From Actinomycetes bacterium (GTDB lineage: Bacteria > Actinomycetota > Actinomycetes > Actinomycetales > Dermatophilaceae): a stretch of 64,000 bases of DNA. Made by a program: the position numbers and the translations under genes. Shown here in pieces: positions 32,856-41,993 of the stretch. The stretch spans positions 1 to 64,000 of the forward strand of contig JAKOPT010000019.1 in NCBI GenBank assembly GCA_029778715.1, given 5' to 3'. The notes under the pieces are model-generated. The model had not been told where the DNA came from, made no database searches, and saw nothing but the letters and a program-made list of their open reading frames with translations. Position 1 is the first letter of the stretch. Every line of letters begins with the position of its first letter.

Positions 32856-35117
32856 ATGCCGAGCGCCCCCTCTCCGTCCCTGACCGATCTGGCGCGACAG
32901 GTCGGCATCGCGACCGAGTTCTGGGACTGGCAGGGACGGCATACCGAAGTGTCGGCCGAGAGCATCCGGGCGGTCCTCGCCGCGCTCGACATCGACGCCT
33001 CGACCGAGGAGACCACCCACCGGGCCCTCCACGACCGCTGGATCGGGCCGTGGCGCCGGGTGTTGCCCCCGACGGTCGTCATGCGCGAGGGGTGGACCCC
33101 CTGGGTGCCGGTCCACGTCCCGCACGGCGCCGATGTCTCCGTCGAAATCGAGTTGGAGGACGGCTCGCGCCGCCTGGCCTACCAGGTCGACCACTGGGTC
33201 GAGCCGCGGGAGGTCGACGGTCACCTCATCGGGGAGGCGACCTTCGAACTGCCCGGTGACCTGCCGCTGGGCTGGCACCGATTGCACGCCCGGATCGCCG
33301 CCGAAACGGGCAACAATCGACCAATAGGGGGATTGTTGGCGGCCGGGAACGGCAATGAGTATGCCGCCGACGCACCGTCGGTGGGTGCGGCCGACGCACC
33401 CGAGGCAAACGCCGCGCATCCGGGCGGCCTCATCCCCGCAACGGCCACGGCGACCCTGATCGTCACCCCGCAACGGCTCACCCTCCCGGTCGCCCTGGAG
33501 GAGCGCGCCGCGACCGGGCTCATGACCCAACTCTACCAAGTCCGCTCCCGCGACAGTTGGGGCATTGGCGACCTTCACGACTTGGCGAGCCTGGCGAGGT
33601 GGAGCGCCCACGACCTGGGTGCCGACTTTGTGCTCGTCAACCCGCTGCATGCCGCCGAGCCCATCACCCCGGTCGAAGCCTCGCCCTACCTGCCGACGAG
33701 CCGGCGGTTCATCAACCCGATCTACCTGCATGTCGAGGACATCCCCGAGGTGGCCACCTTGGCCCCGGCCGCCCTGGCCAAGGTCGAGGCGTTCGGGCAG
33801 GCCGCTCGGGCTCTCGACACCACGGCCACCATCGACCGGGATGCCGCCTGGCCGCTCAAACGGGCCGCGCTCGAAGTTGTCCACGCCGCCGGCCTCACCG
33901 GGCGGCGAGCCCAGGACTATCAGCGCTTCCTCGCCCGCGAAGGCCAGGGGCTCGTCGACTTCGCCACCTGGTGCGCGATCGCCGACCTGCACGGCCTGCC
34001 CGACACCTCCTGGCCGGAGTCGCTGAGCGGGCCGGGCGCGGGCGGCATACCGGAGTTCCGGGCCGCTCACGCCGACCGGATCGACTTTTTCTGCTGGCTC
34101 CAATGGGTCCTCGACCGGCAACTCGGGGAGGCGCAGCGGGCGGCCAAGGATGCGGGGATGGCCCTCGGCGTCGTCTCCGACCTCGCCGTCGGGGTCCATC
34201 CCTACGGCGCCGACGCCTGGGGGCTGGCCCACGCGCTCGCCTCCGGGGTGACGGTGGGGGCGCCGCCGGACCAGTTCAACCAACTCGGCCAGAACTGGAG
34301 CCAACCGCCGTGGCGGCCCGACCGGCTCGCCGACCTCGGGTATGCGCCGTTCCGCGACATGGTCCGCACCGTGCTGCGCGACTCCGGGGGGCTGCGGGTC
34401 GACCATGTCATCGGGCTGTTCCGGTTGTGGTGGATCCCGGGCGGGCAGACGCCGGCGGACGGCACCTACGTCACCTACGACCACGAGGCCCTCATCGGCA
34501 TCCTCGTCCTCGAGGCCCAACGCGCCGGTGCCGTCGTGATCGGTGAGGACCTCGGGGTCGTCGAGCCGTGGACTCGCGACTACCTGCGTGAACGCGGCAT
34601 CCTCGGGACCTCGATCCTCTGGTTCGAATGGGCCGACGGGCAGCCGCTGCCGCCCGAGCGCTACCGCGACCTGTGCCTGACCTGCGTGACCACCCACGAC
34701 CTTCCCCCGACGGCGGGCTACCTCAACCTCGAGCACGTGGACGTCCGCGACCGCCTTGGCCTGCTCACCCGCTCGGCCGACGAGGAACGGGCCGCCGAAC
34801 AGCATGCCATCGACACGGTGCGGCACCTGCTCGTCGAGCGTGGGCTGCTTGCCCCGGACGGGAGCACCGAGGACATGACGTGCGCCCTGCACGCCTGGCT
34901 GGCCCAGACGCCGAGCCGGTTGCTCGCCTATGCGCTCGCCGACCTGGTGGGCGACCGGCGGGCCGTCAACCAGCCGGGCACCGACAAGGAGTACCCGAAC
35001 TGGCGGGTCCCGCTCACCGGCCCGGACGGGCAACCGCTGTCGTTGGCGGAGGTGATGGCCGCCCCGCTGGCGCCGCGGATCGCCGCGGCCGTGCGCGGGC
35101 AGCGTCCGGAGGCGTAG
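32856..35117 (+). CDS. malQ: 4-alpha-glucanotransferase (amylomaltase)
   Basis: 753-residue GH77 enzyme that moves alpha-1,4-glucan segments between maltodextrins. The N-terminal beta domain (about 1-220) includes the actinobacterial-type WVPVHVPHGADVSVEIE block; the barrel shows SRDSWGIGDLHDLASLARW, PYLPTSRRFINPIYL, the nucleophile Asp in LRVDHVIGLFRLWWIP, acid/base Glu in VIGEDLGVVEPW and THDLPPTAGY. A 32-bp palindromic repeat lies in frame at 33309-33340 and encodes the linker NNRPIGGLLA between domains. The gene converges with the amidotransferase gene, with two more repeat copies between them. Confidence 0.93.
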   Translation: MPSAPSPSLTDLARQVGIATEFWDWQGRHTEVSAESIRAVLAALDIDASTEETTHRALHDRWIGPWRRVLPPTVVMREGWTPWVPVHVPHGADVSVEIELEDGSRRLAYQVDHWVEPREVDGHLIGEATFELPGDLPLGWHRLHARIAAETGNNRPIGGLLAAGNGNEYAADAPSVGAADAPEANAAHPGGLIPATATATLIVTPQRLTLPVALEERAATGLMTQLYQVRSRDSWGIGDLHDLASLARWSAHDLGADFVLVNPLHAAEPITPVEASPYLPTSRRFINPIYLHVEDIPEVATLAPAALAKVEAFGQAARALDTTATIDRDAAWPLKRAALEVVHAAGLTGRRAQDYQRFLAREGQGLVDFATWCAIADLHGLPDTSWPESLSGPGAGGIPEFRAAHADRIDFFCWLQWVLDRQLGEAQRAAKDAGMALGVVSDLAVGVHPYGADAWGLAHALASGVTVGAPPDQFNQLGQNWSQPPWRPDRLADLGYAPFRDMVRTVLRDSGGLRVDHVIGLFRLWWIPGGQTPADGTYVTYDHEALIGILVLEAQRAGAVVIGEDLGVVEPWTRDYLRERGILGTSILWFEWADGQPLPPERYRDLCLTCVTTHDLPPTAGYLNLEHVDVRDRLGLLTRSADEERAAEQHAIDTVRHLLVERGLLAPDGSTEDMTCALHAWLAQTPSRLLAYALADLVGDRRAVNQPGTDKEYPNWRVPLTGPDGQPLSLAEVMAAPLAPRIAAAVRGQRPEA
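33309..33340 (+). repeat. 32-bp palindromic repeat, copy A, inside malQ
   Basis: Starts GGCAACAATCGACCAATAGG and ends GATTGTTGGC; 28 of 32 positions match copy C. Arms CAACAATC/GATTGTTG can pair. It is translated in frame as part of a flexible linker, so the host protein tolerates it. Confidence 0.8.
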
Positions 35118-35124
35118 GCGGCCC

Positions 35125-35156
35125 GTTCACAACCCACCAATTGGTCGATTGTTGAC
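35125..35156 (-). repeat. 32-bp palindromic repeat, copy B
   Basis: On the minus strand it starts GTCAACAATCGACCAATTGG. It lies between the malQ stop and copy C, separated from copy C by one base. It carries a few arm changes (ends TTGTGAAC instead of TTGTTGAC). Confidence 0.8.
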
Positions 35157-35157
35157 G

Positions 35158-35189
35158 GTCAACAACCCACCTATTGGTCGATTGTTGAC
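35158..35189 (-). repeat. 32-bp palindromic repeat, copy C, overlapping the amidotransferase 3' end
   Basis: On the minus strand it starts GTCAACAATCGACCAATAGG with perfect 8-bp outer arms GTCAACAA/TTGTTGAC. Read in the amidotransferase frame its first bases encode S-T-I-D-Q and the TAG stop, so the repeat defines the C-terminus of that protein. Confidence 0.85.
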
Positions 35190-35869
35190 ACCGGGGGGAG
35201 GAGGGCGGCGAACCGGGCCGCAACGGCCGTGCCGGTATGCCGCAGAGCCGGCTGCGCGGCATACGCGGCCCTGGTGACCTCGGCCGGGACGTCGCTCCAG
35301 GACGTGAACATCTCGACCTCGACCTCGGGGTGGAACTGCACGCCCCAGACGGTCGGGGCGAACCGGACGACCTGCGGGGCGCCGTCGGCCGTGCGGGCCA
35401 GGACCACGGCGCCGTCGGGGACGTCGAGGATGACATCGTCGTTGTAGTGCAGGACGGGCAGGTCACCGAGCGCGCCGACGAGCGCGTCGTCGGCCGCGGC
35501 GGGTTCCCACCCGATCGGCGCCATCCCCAGGGTCCGACCGGCGGGGTTGCGGCCGACGCTGCCGCCGAGGGCACTGGCGAGCAGTTGGTGGCCCAGGCAG
35601 ATGCCCAGGGTCGGTATGCCGTCGCGCACGACCGCGCGCAGCAACGCCTTCGTCGGGGTGAGCCAGGCGTGTTCGTGGTCGTCGTCGGCGCCCATGTAGC
35701 CGCCGAGGACGACGACGCCGGCATGTTCGGCGGGGTCGATGACCGTGGGCACCGGGTCGCCGACCCAACCGCACCGGATGTCGAGGTCGATCCCCTCGGC
35801 GACCCATTCCGCACCGAGGAGCCCGATCGGGTCCTCGTCCTCGTGCTGGATGACCAGCAGGGTCGTCAT
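35171..35869 (-). CDS. Class I glutamine amidotransferase-like protein (GMP synthase type)
   Basis: 232 residues. Visible: VVVLGGYMGADDDHEHAWL, the nucleophile Cys in LGICLGHQLLASALGG, and the His-Glu pair in WGVQFHPEVEVEMF, so a complete Cys-His-Glu triad. Stand-alone domains of this type are often annotated as GMP synthase-like or gamma-glutamyl hydrolases; since puuD-type hydrolases occur in polyamine pathways one could speculate, but this gene is far from that locus. The last residues and TAG come from the palindromic repeat. The ATG overlaps the VIT transporter stop (ATGA). Confidence 0.85.
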   Translation of the reverse strand: MTTLLVIQHEDEDPIGLLGAEWVAEGIDLDIRCGWVGDPVPTVIDPAEHAGVVVLGGYMGADDDHEHAWLTPTKALLRAVVRDGIPTLGICLGHQLLASALGGSVGRNPAGRTLGMAPIGWEPAAADDALVGALGDLPVLHYNDDVILDVPDGAVVLARTADGAPQVVRFAPTVWGVQFHPEVEVEMFTSWSDVPAEVTRAAYAAQPALRHTGTAVAARFAALLPPVSTIDQ

Positions 35870-36585
35870 GCGACCTGCGCCCCGAAGAGCCGCCCGACGG
35901 CAAACGTCAACGCCATCGCGAGCAGCCCACCGCCGACGTTGCGGGCAATCGCGCGCGGCACCGAGGCGTCGCCCAGGCGAGCGCTCACCCCACCGGTGAC
36001 GGCGAGGGCCAGGGCGGCGGCGACGACGGTGGCGGGAATCTTCCAGGCGTCCGGCAGCAGCAGGATCGTGAGGAACGGGATGAGCGCACCGACGGTGAAG
36101 GCCGCCGCCGACGCGAACGCCGCCTCCCACGGGGAGGTGAACTCCTCGGGGTCCAGGCGCAACTCGACCTCGGCGTGTGCGGCCAGCGCATCGTGAGCGG
36201 TCAGTTGGACCGCGACCTCGCGGGCCAACTCGGGGGTGAGGCCCTTGGCCTCGTAGATGCCGGTCAGTTCGGCGAGTTCGTGTTCGGGCTCGTTGGCCAG
36301 TTCCCACCGTTCCTTGGCGACGAGCGCCTGCTCGGTGTCGCGCTGGGTGCTCACCGAGACGTACTCGCCGACCGCCATCGACATCGCGCCGGCGACCAAC
36401 CCGGCCAGGCCCGCGGTGAGGAGAGCGCCCTGACCGGCCTGGGCGGCGGCGACGCCGATGACCAGACCGCTGGTGGCGACGATGCCGTCGTTGGCGCCGA
36501 GGACGCCGGCGCGCAACCAGTTGAGTTTGGCCCCGTCGGAAGCGTCGTGACGCTCGGTGTGGAGGGGGCGGGTGGGGTCGGTCAT
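35866..36585 (-). CDS. VIT1/CCC1-family iron/manganese transporter
   Basis: 239 residues. NWLRAGVLGANDGIVATSGLVIGVAAA is the first span with the family signature; GLAGLVAGAMSMAVGEYVSVSTQRDTEQAL the second, followed by an acidic cytoplasmic metal-binding region (RWELANEPEHELAELTGIYEAKGL) and three C-terminal spans. It would export Fe2+/Mn2+ from the cytoplasm, or move it to a compartment. ATG 36585 is chosen because the upstream track extension overlaps the pterin dehydratase. Overlaps both neighbours by ATGA. Confidence 0.88.
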   Translation of the reverse strand: MTDPTRPLHTERHDASDGAKLNWLRAGVLGANDGIVATSGLVIGVAAAQAGQGALLTAGLAGLVAGAMSMAVGEYVSVSTQRDTEQALVAKERWELANEPEHELAELTGIYEAKGLTPELAREVAVQLTAHDALAAHAEVELRLDPEEFTSPWEAAFASAAAFTVGALIPFLTILLLPDAWKIPATVVAAALALAVTGGVSARLGDASVPRAIARNVGGGLLAMALTFAVGRLFGAQVA

Positions 36586-36890
36586 CGGATCGCCTCGGCG
36601 TGGTGAGTTCGGGCTAGGGCAGTGATGCGGTGCGCCTGCTCGATGTCGAGTTGGCTCAGCCCGCCGACGTCGTGCGTGGTGAGCAGCCACCGGGTGCGCC
36701 GCCACCGGATGTCGATGTCGGGATGGTGGTTCATCTCCTCGGCGACCTCGGCGACCTCGGCGACGAGCGCAATCGCCGCCGGGAACGTCGGGGCTTGGTA
36801 TGCCGCGACGATCGCCTCGCCGTCGCGGCTCCAGTCGGGCAGGTCGGCGAGTTGGCGCTCGATCTCGTCGTCGGTGAGCAGGCGGGTCAC
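36582..36890 (-). CDS. Pterin-4a-carbinolamine dehydratase
   Basis: 102 residues from GTG 36890, overlapping the ABC ATPase stop (GTGA). [20 protein letters not shown] at the N-terminus and the active-site signature [13 protein letters not shown] followed by [19 protein letters not shown] are typical PCD/PhhB. Family members recycle the 4a-hydroxypterin formed by aromatic amino acid hydroxylases; none is visible in the window, and stand-alone copies are widespread with unclear roles. Expressed from the same overlapping run as the peptide transporter. Confidence 0.93.
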   Translation of the reverse strand: MTRLLTDDEIERQLADLPDWSRDGEAIVAAYQAPTFPAAIALVAEVAEVAEEMNHHPDIDIRWRRTRWLLTTHDVGGLSQLDIEQAHRITALARTHHAEAIR

Positions 36891-37972
36891 GCGGTCATTG
36901 TGCCCGAAGCCGCGGTCCCTGACGGCGCATCTTCCACGGGCGCTGCAGCCTGCGCCGGCGCGGCGGCGACGAGTGAATCCTCGGGGTGGTGACAGGCCAC
37001 CTCGTGACGCGGGGCGATCTCGACCAGGGGCGGCACCTGGGTGCGGCATACGTCCGTCGCCTTCCAGCAACGGGTGTGGAACCGGCACCCCGGCGGCGGG
37101 TCGATGGGGCTGGGGACGTCGCCCTCGAGGCGGATGCGTTCGCGCTTCTCCCGGCGGGAAGTGTCGGGGATGGGCACGGCCGAGAGCAGCGCGCGCGTGT
37201 AGGGGTGGCGGGAGTCGGTGTAGAGGTCGTGGCCGTCGGCGATTTCGACGAGGTTGCCGAGGTACATGACGGCGACCCGGTCCGACATCTGGCGCACGAC
37301 CGACAGGTCGTGGGCGATGACGATGTAGGTGAGGCCGAGTTCCTCCTGGAGGTCTTCGAGGAGGTTGATGACCTGGGCCTGGATGGAGACGTCGAGGGCG
37401 CTCACCGGTTCGTCGGCGACGATGAGGCGGGGCTTGAGGGCGAGGGAGCGGGCGATGCCGATCCGCTGGCGCTGCCCGCCGGAGAACTCGTGGGGGTAGC
37501 GGTTGTAGTGCTCGGGGTTGAGCCCGACAAGCTCGAGGAGGTCCTGCACCGCCCTCTTCGTGCCCTGCGGGGTCTTCACGCCCTGGATCTCGAAGGGTGC
37601 CCCGACGATCGTCCCAACCGTATGCCGCGGGTTGAGCGAGGAATACGGGTCCTGGAAGATCATCTGGATTTCGCGGCGCAGCGGACGCAACTGGCCCACG
37701 GACAGGTGACTCAGTTCCCGTCCGTCGAAGAGGATCGAGCCGGACGTGGGCTCGAGGAGCCGGGTGACCATCCGCCCGGTCGTCGTCTTGCCGCACCCGG
37801 ACTCCCCGACGAGGGAGAGGGTCTGCCCGGATTGGACGCTGAAGGTCACGTCGTCGACGGCCTGCACCGCGCCCACCTGGCGTTGGAGCAGGCCCTTGCG
37901 GATCGGGAAGTGCTTGGTCAGACCGGTGACCTTGAGCAGGGGGTCGGTGGTCGGCACGGGCGCGGGGCTCAC
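36887..37972 (-). CDS. Oligopeptide ABC transporter ATP-binding protein (OppF/DppF-like)
   Basis: 361 residues from GTG 37972, overlapping the OppD-like stop. Visible: Walker [15 protein letters not shown]-loop [17 protein letters not shown], signature [15 protein letters not shown], Walker [15 protein letters not shown], switch His VIAHDLSVV, and the C-terminal oligo_HPY domain with [11 protein letters not shown] and paired Cys, typical of peptide/nickel transporters. Pairs with the next ATPase. Fifth gene of a C-A-B-D-F operon. Confidence 0.9.
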   Translation of the reverse strand: MSPAPVPTTDPLLKVTGLTKHFPIRKGLLQRQVGAVQAVDDVTFSVQSGQTLSLVGESGCGKTTTGRMVTRLLEPTSGSILFDGRELSHLSVGQLRPLRREIQMIFQDPYSSLNPRHTVGTIVGAPFEIQGVKTPQGTKRAVQDLLELVGLNPEHYNRYPHEFSGGQRQRIGIARSLALKPRLIVADEPVSALDVSIQAQVINLLEDLQEELGLTYIVIAHDLSVVRQMSDRVAVMYLGNLVEIADGHDLYTDSRHPYTRALLSAVPIPDTSRREKRERIRLEGDVPSPIDPPPGCRFHTRCWKATDVCRTQVPPLVEIAPRHEVACHHPEDSLVAAAPAQAAAPVEDAPSGTAASGTMTA

Positions 37973-39066
37973 AGGTTCGGCTCGATCTCGTCGGACCAGA
38001 TCTGCATCCGCTCGCCGTCGTCGAGGTGGCAGGCGAGGTAGTGCGCACTGGTGGGGGCGTGGAAGGCGGGGCGCTCGGTGACGCACGCGGCGCCGACGCG
38101 GGCGGCATACGCACACCGCGGGCTGAAGGGGCACCCGGGAGGGACGGAAATCAAACTCGGCGGGGTGCCCTTGATCGGCATCAACCGGTCGGCAGGGTCG
38201 CGGTCCAGGCGCGGCATCGAGGCCATCAGGCCCCAGGTGTACGGGTGCTGCGGCTCGTTGAAGACCCCGTGCGCGCTCGCGTATTCGACGCTGCGCCCGG
38301 CATACATGACGAGGATGTCGTCGGCGAGTTCGGCGACCACCCCGAGGTCGTGGGTGATGATGATGACCGCGGCGTCGAAGTCGCGCTGGAGATCGCGGAT
38401 GAGGTCGAGGATCTGGGCCTGGACGGTGACGTCGAGGGCCGTGGTCGGCTCGTCGGCGATGAGCAGGTCGGGGTCGCAGGACAGGGCCATGGCGATCATG
38501 GCGCGCTGGCGCATGCCCCCCGAGAACTGGTGCGGATAGTCGTCGACCCGCTTGTTCGGCTGGGGGATACCGACCCGCCCGAGGAGGTCGATGGCGTGCG
38601 CGCGGGCGGCCTTCTTGGGCACCTTGTTGTGCACCTGATAGGCCTCGATGATCTGGTCGCCCACGGTGTAGAACGGGTGCATTGCCGAGAGCGGATCCTG
38701 GAAGATCATCGCCATCTTCTTGCCGCGCAGGCCGCGGACCGTCTCGGCGGGGGCGCCGACGAGTTCTTGACCGTCGAGGCGGATCGAGCCCTGCATCCTC
38801 ACCGTGCCCGGCTTGTGCAGACCCATGATGGACAGGCTCGTCACCGATTTGCCCGACCCGGATTCGCCGACGATGCCGAGGGTCTTGCCCCGGGCCAGGT
38901 CGAAGGACAGGCCGTCGACGGACTTGACGATGCCGTCGTCGGTGGGGAAGTGGACCCGCAGGTCGCGCACGCTGAGGTAGGCGTTGGCCGGTGGCTCCCC
39001 AAGGCCGCCGATCCCGGTCTCGTATGCCGTGCTGCCGGTCGTCGTGCCGGGTGCGGCGGGGCTCAT
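37969..39066 (-). CDS. Oligopeptide ABC transporter ATP-binding protein (OppD/DppD-like)
   Basis: 365 residues. Visible: Walker [13 protein letters not shown]-loop [17 protein letters not shown], signature [15 protein letters not shown], Walker [26 protein letters not shown] and the C-terminal [13 protein letters not shown] region. Overlaps the permease gene upstream (ATGA) and OppF-like downstream (GTGA). Confidence 0.9.
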   Translation of the reverse strand: MSPAAPGTTTGSTAYETGIGGLGEPPANAYLSVRDLRVHFPTDDGIVKSVDGLSFDLARGKTLGIVGESGSGKSVTSLSIMGLHKPGTVRMQGSIRLDGQELVGAPAETVRGLRGKKMAMIFQDPLSAMHPFYTVGDQIIEAYQVHNKVPKKAARAHAIDLLGRVGIPQPNKRVDDYPHQFSGGMRQRAMIAMALSCDPDLLIADEPTTALDVTVQAQILDLIRDLQRDFDAAVIIITHDLGVVAELADDILVMYAGRSVEYASAHGVFNEPQHPYTWGLMASMPRLDRDPADRLMPIKGTPPSLISVPPGCPFSPRCAYAARVGAACVTERPAFHAPTSAHYLACHLDDGERMQIWSDEIEPNL

Positions 39067-40076
39067 GCGGTCCTCACTCGGGGGTCGATGACGGCATACA
39101 ACAGGTCGACGACCAGGTTGCTGAAGACGATGAAGAAGGCCGCCAGGAGGGTCACCCCGAGAATGCGGGGGAGGTCCTGGTTGCCGATGGCATCAACGGT
39201 GTACTTGCCCAGGCCGTTGAGGGAGAAGGTCTTTTCGGTAAGCACGGCGCCGCCGAGGAGGAGGCCGAGGTCGAGACCGAAGACGGTGACGATCGGGGTC
39301 AGGGCGCCGCGCAACCCGTGTTTCAAGGTGACCGTGCGCGAGGGCAGGCCCTTGGCCCGGGCGGTGCGGATGTAGTCCTCATTCATCGTCTCGAGCATGC
39401 CGGCTCGGGTGAATCGGGCATAGGTGGCCGAGAAGAGGAAGGAGAGGGTGATCCACGGCAGGAGCAGGGAGTAGGCCCACTGCGCCGGGTTGGTCGTGAG
39501 CGGGGTGTAGGACCCACCGGGAGCGGTCCAACCGAGGGCGTAGCTGAAGACCGCCAGCGAGACCAGACCGGTGAAGTAGATGGGCAGCGAGATGCCGGCC
39601 AGGGCGACCGTCATCGCGGCCCGGTCGAAGAGGGAGCCCTTGCGGACCGCCGAGACGACGCCGACCGTGACGCCGAACAGGAGCCAGATGATCGAGGCAC
39701 CGGCCGCCAGGGAGAACGTCACCGGAGCGCGGTCGAGCAGGTCCGGCCACACCGGGGTCTTGCTCTGGAAGGAGTAGCCCAGGCACGGGGCCGGGCAGTG
39801 CTCGATGCTCGTGCCCATGTCGTAGGTCGAGCCGACGAAGATCGCCTTGAACCAGTTCCAGTACTGCACCCAGATCGGGTCGTAGAACCCGAGCCGCTGC
39901 GCGGCCAGATGCACCGTCTCGGCCGTGGCGGTGCGCCCGACGTAACGGGTCGCCAGGGTTTCCGGGGTGGCCCCGGCCCAGCGGGGGAAGACGTAGAAGA
40001 TCGTGAAGACGATCATGCTCACGACGATGAGCAACATGGCCGCAGCAATGAGTCGGCGAATGACGTAGGTCAACAC
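39063..40076 (-). CDS. Oligopeptide ABC transporter permease (OppB/DppB-like)
   Basis: 337 residues from GTG 40076 ([29 protein letters not shown] is the expected DppB-type N-terminus; the track start at 40121 adds an unlikely Pro/Arg-rich leader). About six spans; periplasmic loop with Cys pair ([12 protein letters not shown]); EAA-like loop [28 protein letters not shown]. Forms the channel with the OppC-like protein. 105 bp separate it from the binding-protein gene upstream, a space often used for differential expression. Confidence 0.9.
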   Translation of the reverse strand: MLTYVIRRLIAAAMLLIVVSMIVFTIFYVFPRWAGATPETLATRYVGRTATAETVHLAAQRLGFYDPIWVQYWNWFKAIFVGSTYDMGTSIEHCPAPCLGYSFQSKTPVWPDLLDRAPVTFSLAAGASIIWLLFGVTVGVVSAVRKGSLFDRAAMTVALAGISLPIYFTGLVSLAVFSYALGWTAPGGSYTPLTTNPAQWAYSLLLPWITLSFLFSATYARFTRAGMLETMNEDYIRTARAKGLPSRTVTLKHGLRGALTPIVTVFGLDLGLLLGGAVLTEKTFSLNGLGKYTVDAIGNQDLPRILGVTLLAAFFIVFSNLVVDLLYAVIDPRVRTA

Positions 40077-40181
40077 AGGCAACGCGTCGGGTGGCCGGCC
40101 CCGCGAGACGGGACCGGCCACCCGGTGCTCTCACCTACCTTGTGGTTAGGGGTGATGGTGACGGGCAGGAGGTGCTGAGAG

Positions 40182-41945
40182 TTACTGCTTGCCCAGCGAG
40201 GTGTAGTCGTACATGCCGTACGCCTGGTTGACGAACACGTTCGTCAGGGTCTTGCCGCGCACGAGAAGGGCCTTGGCCCACACACCCGGGTAGATGACGG
40301 CGTTGTCCATGACGAGGGTGTCGATCTGGCCGTAAAGGGCCTCGCGCTTGGCGTTGTCGGTTTCGACGGCTGCCTGGTCGATCAACTTATCGACCTCGGG
40401 CATGCGCACCGAGATGTTCGAGGACCCACCGGTTTCCCGGATGACGCGGCTGTCGACGATCTGGGCGAGGAAGCCGTAGCCGTCGTTCCAGTCCGCACCC
40501 CAGCCATTCGCGGCCAGGCCGATGTTGTTGGCCTTGACGTAGGGCGGGTTGCCGGCATACGTGGAGAAGTAGTCCTTCTTCGCGAAGCCCTTCGGGGTCA
40601 CCTTGATGCCGACCTTGGCGAGCTGCTGCTGGAAGGCCTCGGCGAGCGCCTTCTCCTTCGGGCGCTCGTTGCGGAAGGCCATCGTGATCTCGAAGCCGTC
40701 CGGCTTGCCGCACTTGGTGAGTGCTTCCTTGGCCTTGGTCAGGTCACCCTTGTTGTCCTGGCTCGGGTAGAAGTCCTTCTTCAACGAACCCGGGATGAGC
40801 GGCGGCATGAGGGACGTCGCGATCGCGCCACCGGCGAAGGCCCCACCGTAGGCGGTCTGGTATGCCGTGCGGTCCATCGCATACATGATGGCCATCCGGC
40901 AGTCCTTGTTGTCCAGCGGCGCAACCGTCGTCGGGATCGAGGTGTACCAGAGCCGGGCGAGGGTCGGGTTGTCGGCGCGAGCCTTGAGGTTGGGGTCGGA
41001 GAGGACCTTGCCCTGGGTGGCCGGGGTGACCCCGGTGCCCGTGACGTGGATGTCGAGGTCGCCGGCGATGATCCGGTTGTCGATGTCGTCCTGGTTGACG
41101 TTCATCGAGTACTCGTAGCCGTCCGGCAGCGCCTTGCGCTGCGGGTCGGTCGCGGCGTCCCAGTTGGGGTTGCGCTTGAGGGTGAACTTCTTGCCCGCCT
41201 CGTACGTGGCGAACATGTACGGGCCGGAGCTGATCGGGTGCTCCTTGTACTTGGCGCCGGTGTCCTTGGCCTCGGGCACGGGGTAGGCCTGCGAGGTCGT
41301 CATGAGGTAGTCGAACCCGGAGAAGCTGTTCTTGAGGTGGAAGATGATCGTCGAGTCATCGGGGGTGTCGATGGCCGACTTGACGTCCACGCCCTTGGAC
41401 TTGTAGGCGCCCTTGTAGTCCGCCGGCCACGCGAGCAGGTCGTCGAAGTAGGTCGGGGCGTCCGGGAAGATGTCCTTGTCGAGGGTGCGGGTGATCGCGT
41501 ACTTGATGTCCTTGGACGTGATCGCGGTGCCGTCCTCGAACTTCAGGCCCGACTTCAGTTTGTAGGTCCAGGTCTTCGCGTTCTCGCTGGGCTTGCCCAG
41601 GCCGTCGGCGAGGTCGCCCGAAAGCTTCGAACTGCCATCACCGGGGGCGACGTCGAACATCACGAGCCCGCGCCCGTAGAGGCGCATGAGGTCCCAGGTG
41701 TAGCCGTAGTAGGAGTCGCCGGGGTCGGTGGAGTCCGGCTCGCCCTCGTCGGCCATCGTGATGGTGCCGCCCTTCTTGTCCGAAGGGTTGAAGATCTTGC
41801 CGTTGGCGGCGTCGAAGGCCGCCGTGGTGGTCGTCGCGGCGTTGTTCGACCCGCCACTCGACCCGCTGCAGGCGGCGAGCCCGAGAGCGGTCACCGCGGC
41901 GGCGGCCGTCACGGCGAGCAGCCGCTTCTTTCGGGGATTACTCAT
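40182..41945 (-). CDS. Oligopeptide-binding lipoprotein (SBP family 5)
   Basis: 587 residues. Signal with lipobox LGLAACSGS, then a short Ser/Thr/Ala linker. SBP_bac_5 features: GGTITMADEGEPDSTDPGDSYYGYTWDLMRLYGRGLV, LKSGLKFEDGTAITSKDIKYAITRTLD, PISSGPYMFATYEAGKKFTLKRNPNWD and CRMAIMYAMDRTAYQ. Captures peptides or similar ligands for the operon's transporter; specificity not evident. Located between the two permease genes (order C-A-B-D-F), an arrangement less usual than A first. Confidence 0.9.
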   Translation of the reverse strand: MSNPRKKRLLAVTAAAAVTALGLAACSGSSGGSNNAATTTTAAFDAANGKIFNPSDKKGGTITMADEGEPDSTDPGDSYYGYTWDLMRLYGRGLVMFDVAPGDGSSKLSGDLADGLGKPSENAKTWTYKLKSGLKFEDGTAITSKDIKYAITRTLDKDIFPDAPTYFDDLLAWPADYKGAYKSKGVDVKSAIDTPDDSTIIFHLKNSFSGFDYLMTTSQAYPVPEAKDTGAKYKEHPISSGPYMFATYEAGKKFTLKRNPNWDAATDPQRKALPDGYEYSMNVNQDDIDNRIIAGDLDIHVTGTGVTPATQGKVLSDPNLKARADNPTLARLWYTSIPTTVAPLDNKDCRMAIMYAMDRTAYQTAYGGAFAGGAIATSLMPPLIPGSLKKDFYPSQDNKGDLTKAKEALTKCGKPDGFEITMAFRNERPKEKALAEAFQQQLAKVGIKVTPKGFAKKDYFSTYAGNPPYVKANNIGLAANGWGADWNDGYGFLAQIVDSRVIRETGGSSNISVRMPEVDKLIDQAAVETDNAKREALYGQIDTLVMDNAVIYPGVWAKALLVRGKTLTNVFVNQAYGMYDYTSLGKQ

Positions 41946-41993
41946 GATTTCCAGTACACCCTTCGTGCGATGGATGGTTGGTACCCACGGCTG

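Noticed and set aside
29384-33259. 1291-residue plus-strand ORF across add, DUF5709 and tnaA
   Set aside because: Arg/Gly-rich shadow of three clear minus-strand genes; GC-rich DNA lacks stops in this frame.
32553-35033. 826-residue minus-strand ORF opposite malQ
   Set aside because: Antisense shadow of an unmistakable GH77 enzyme.
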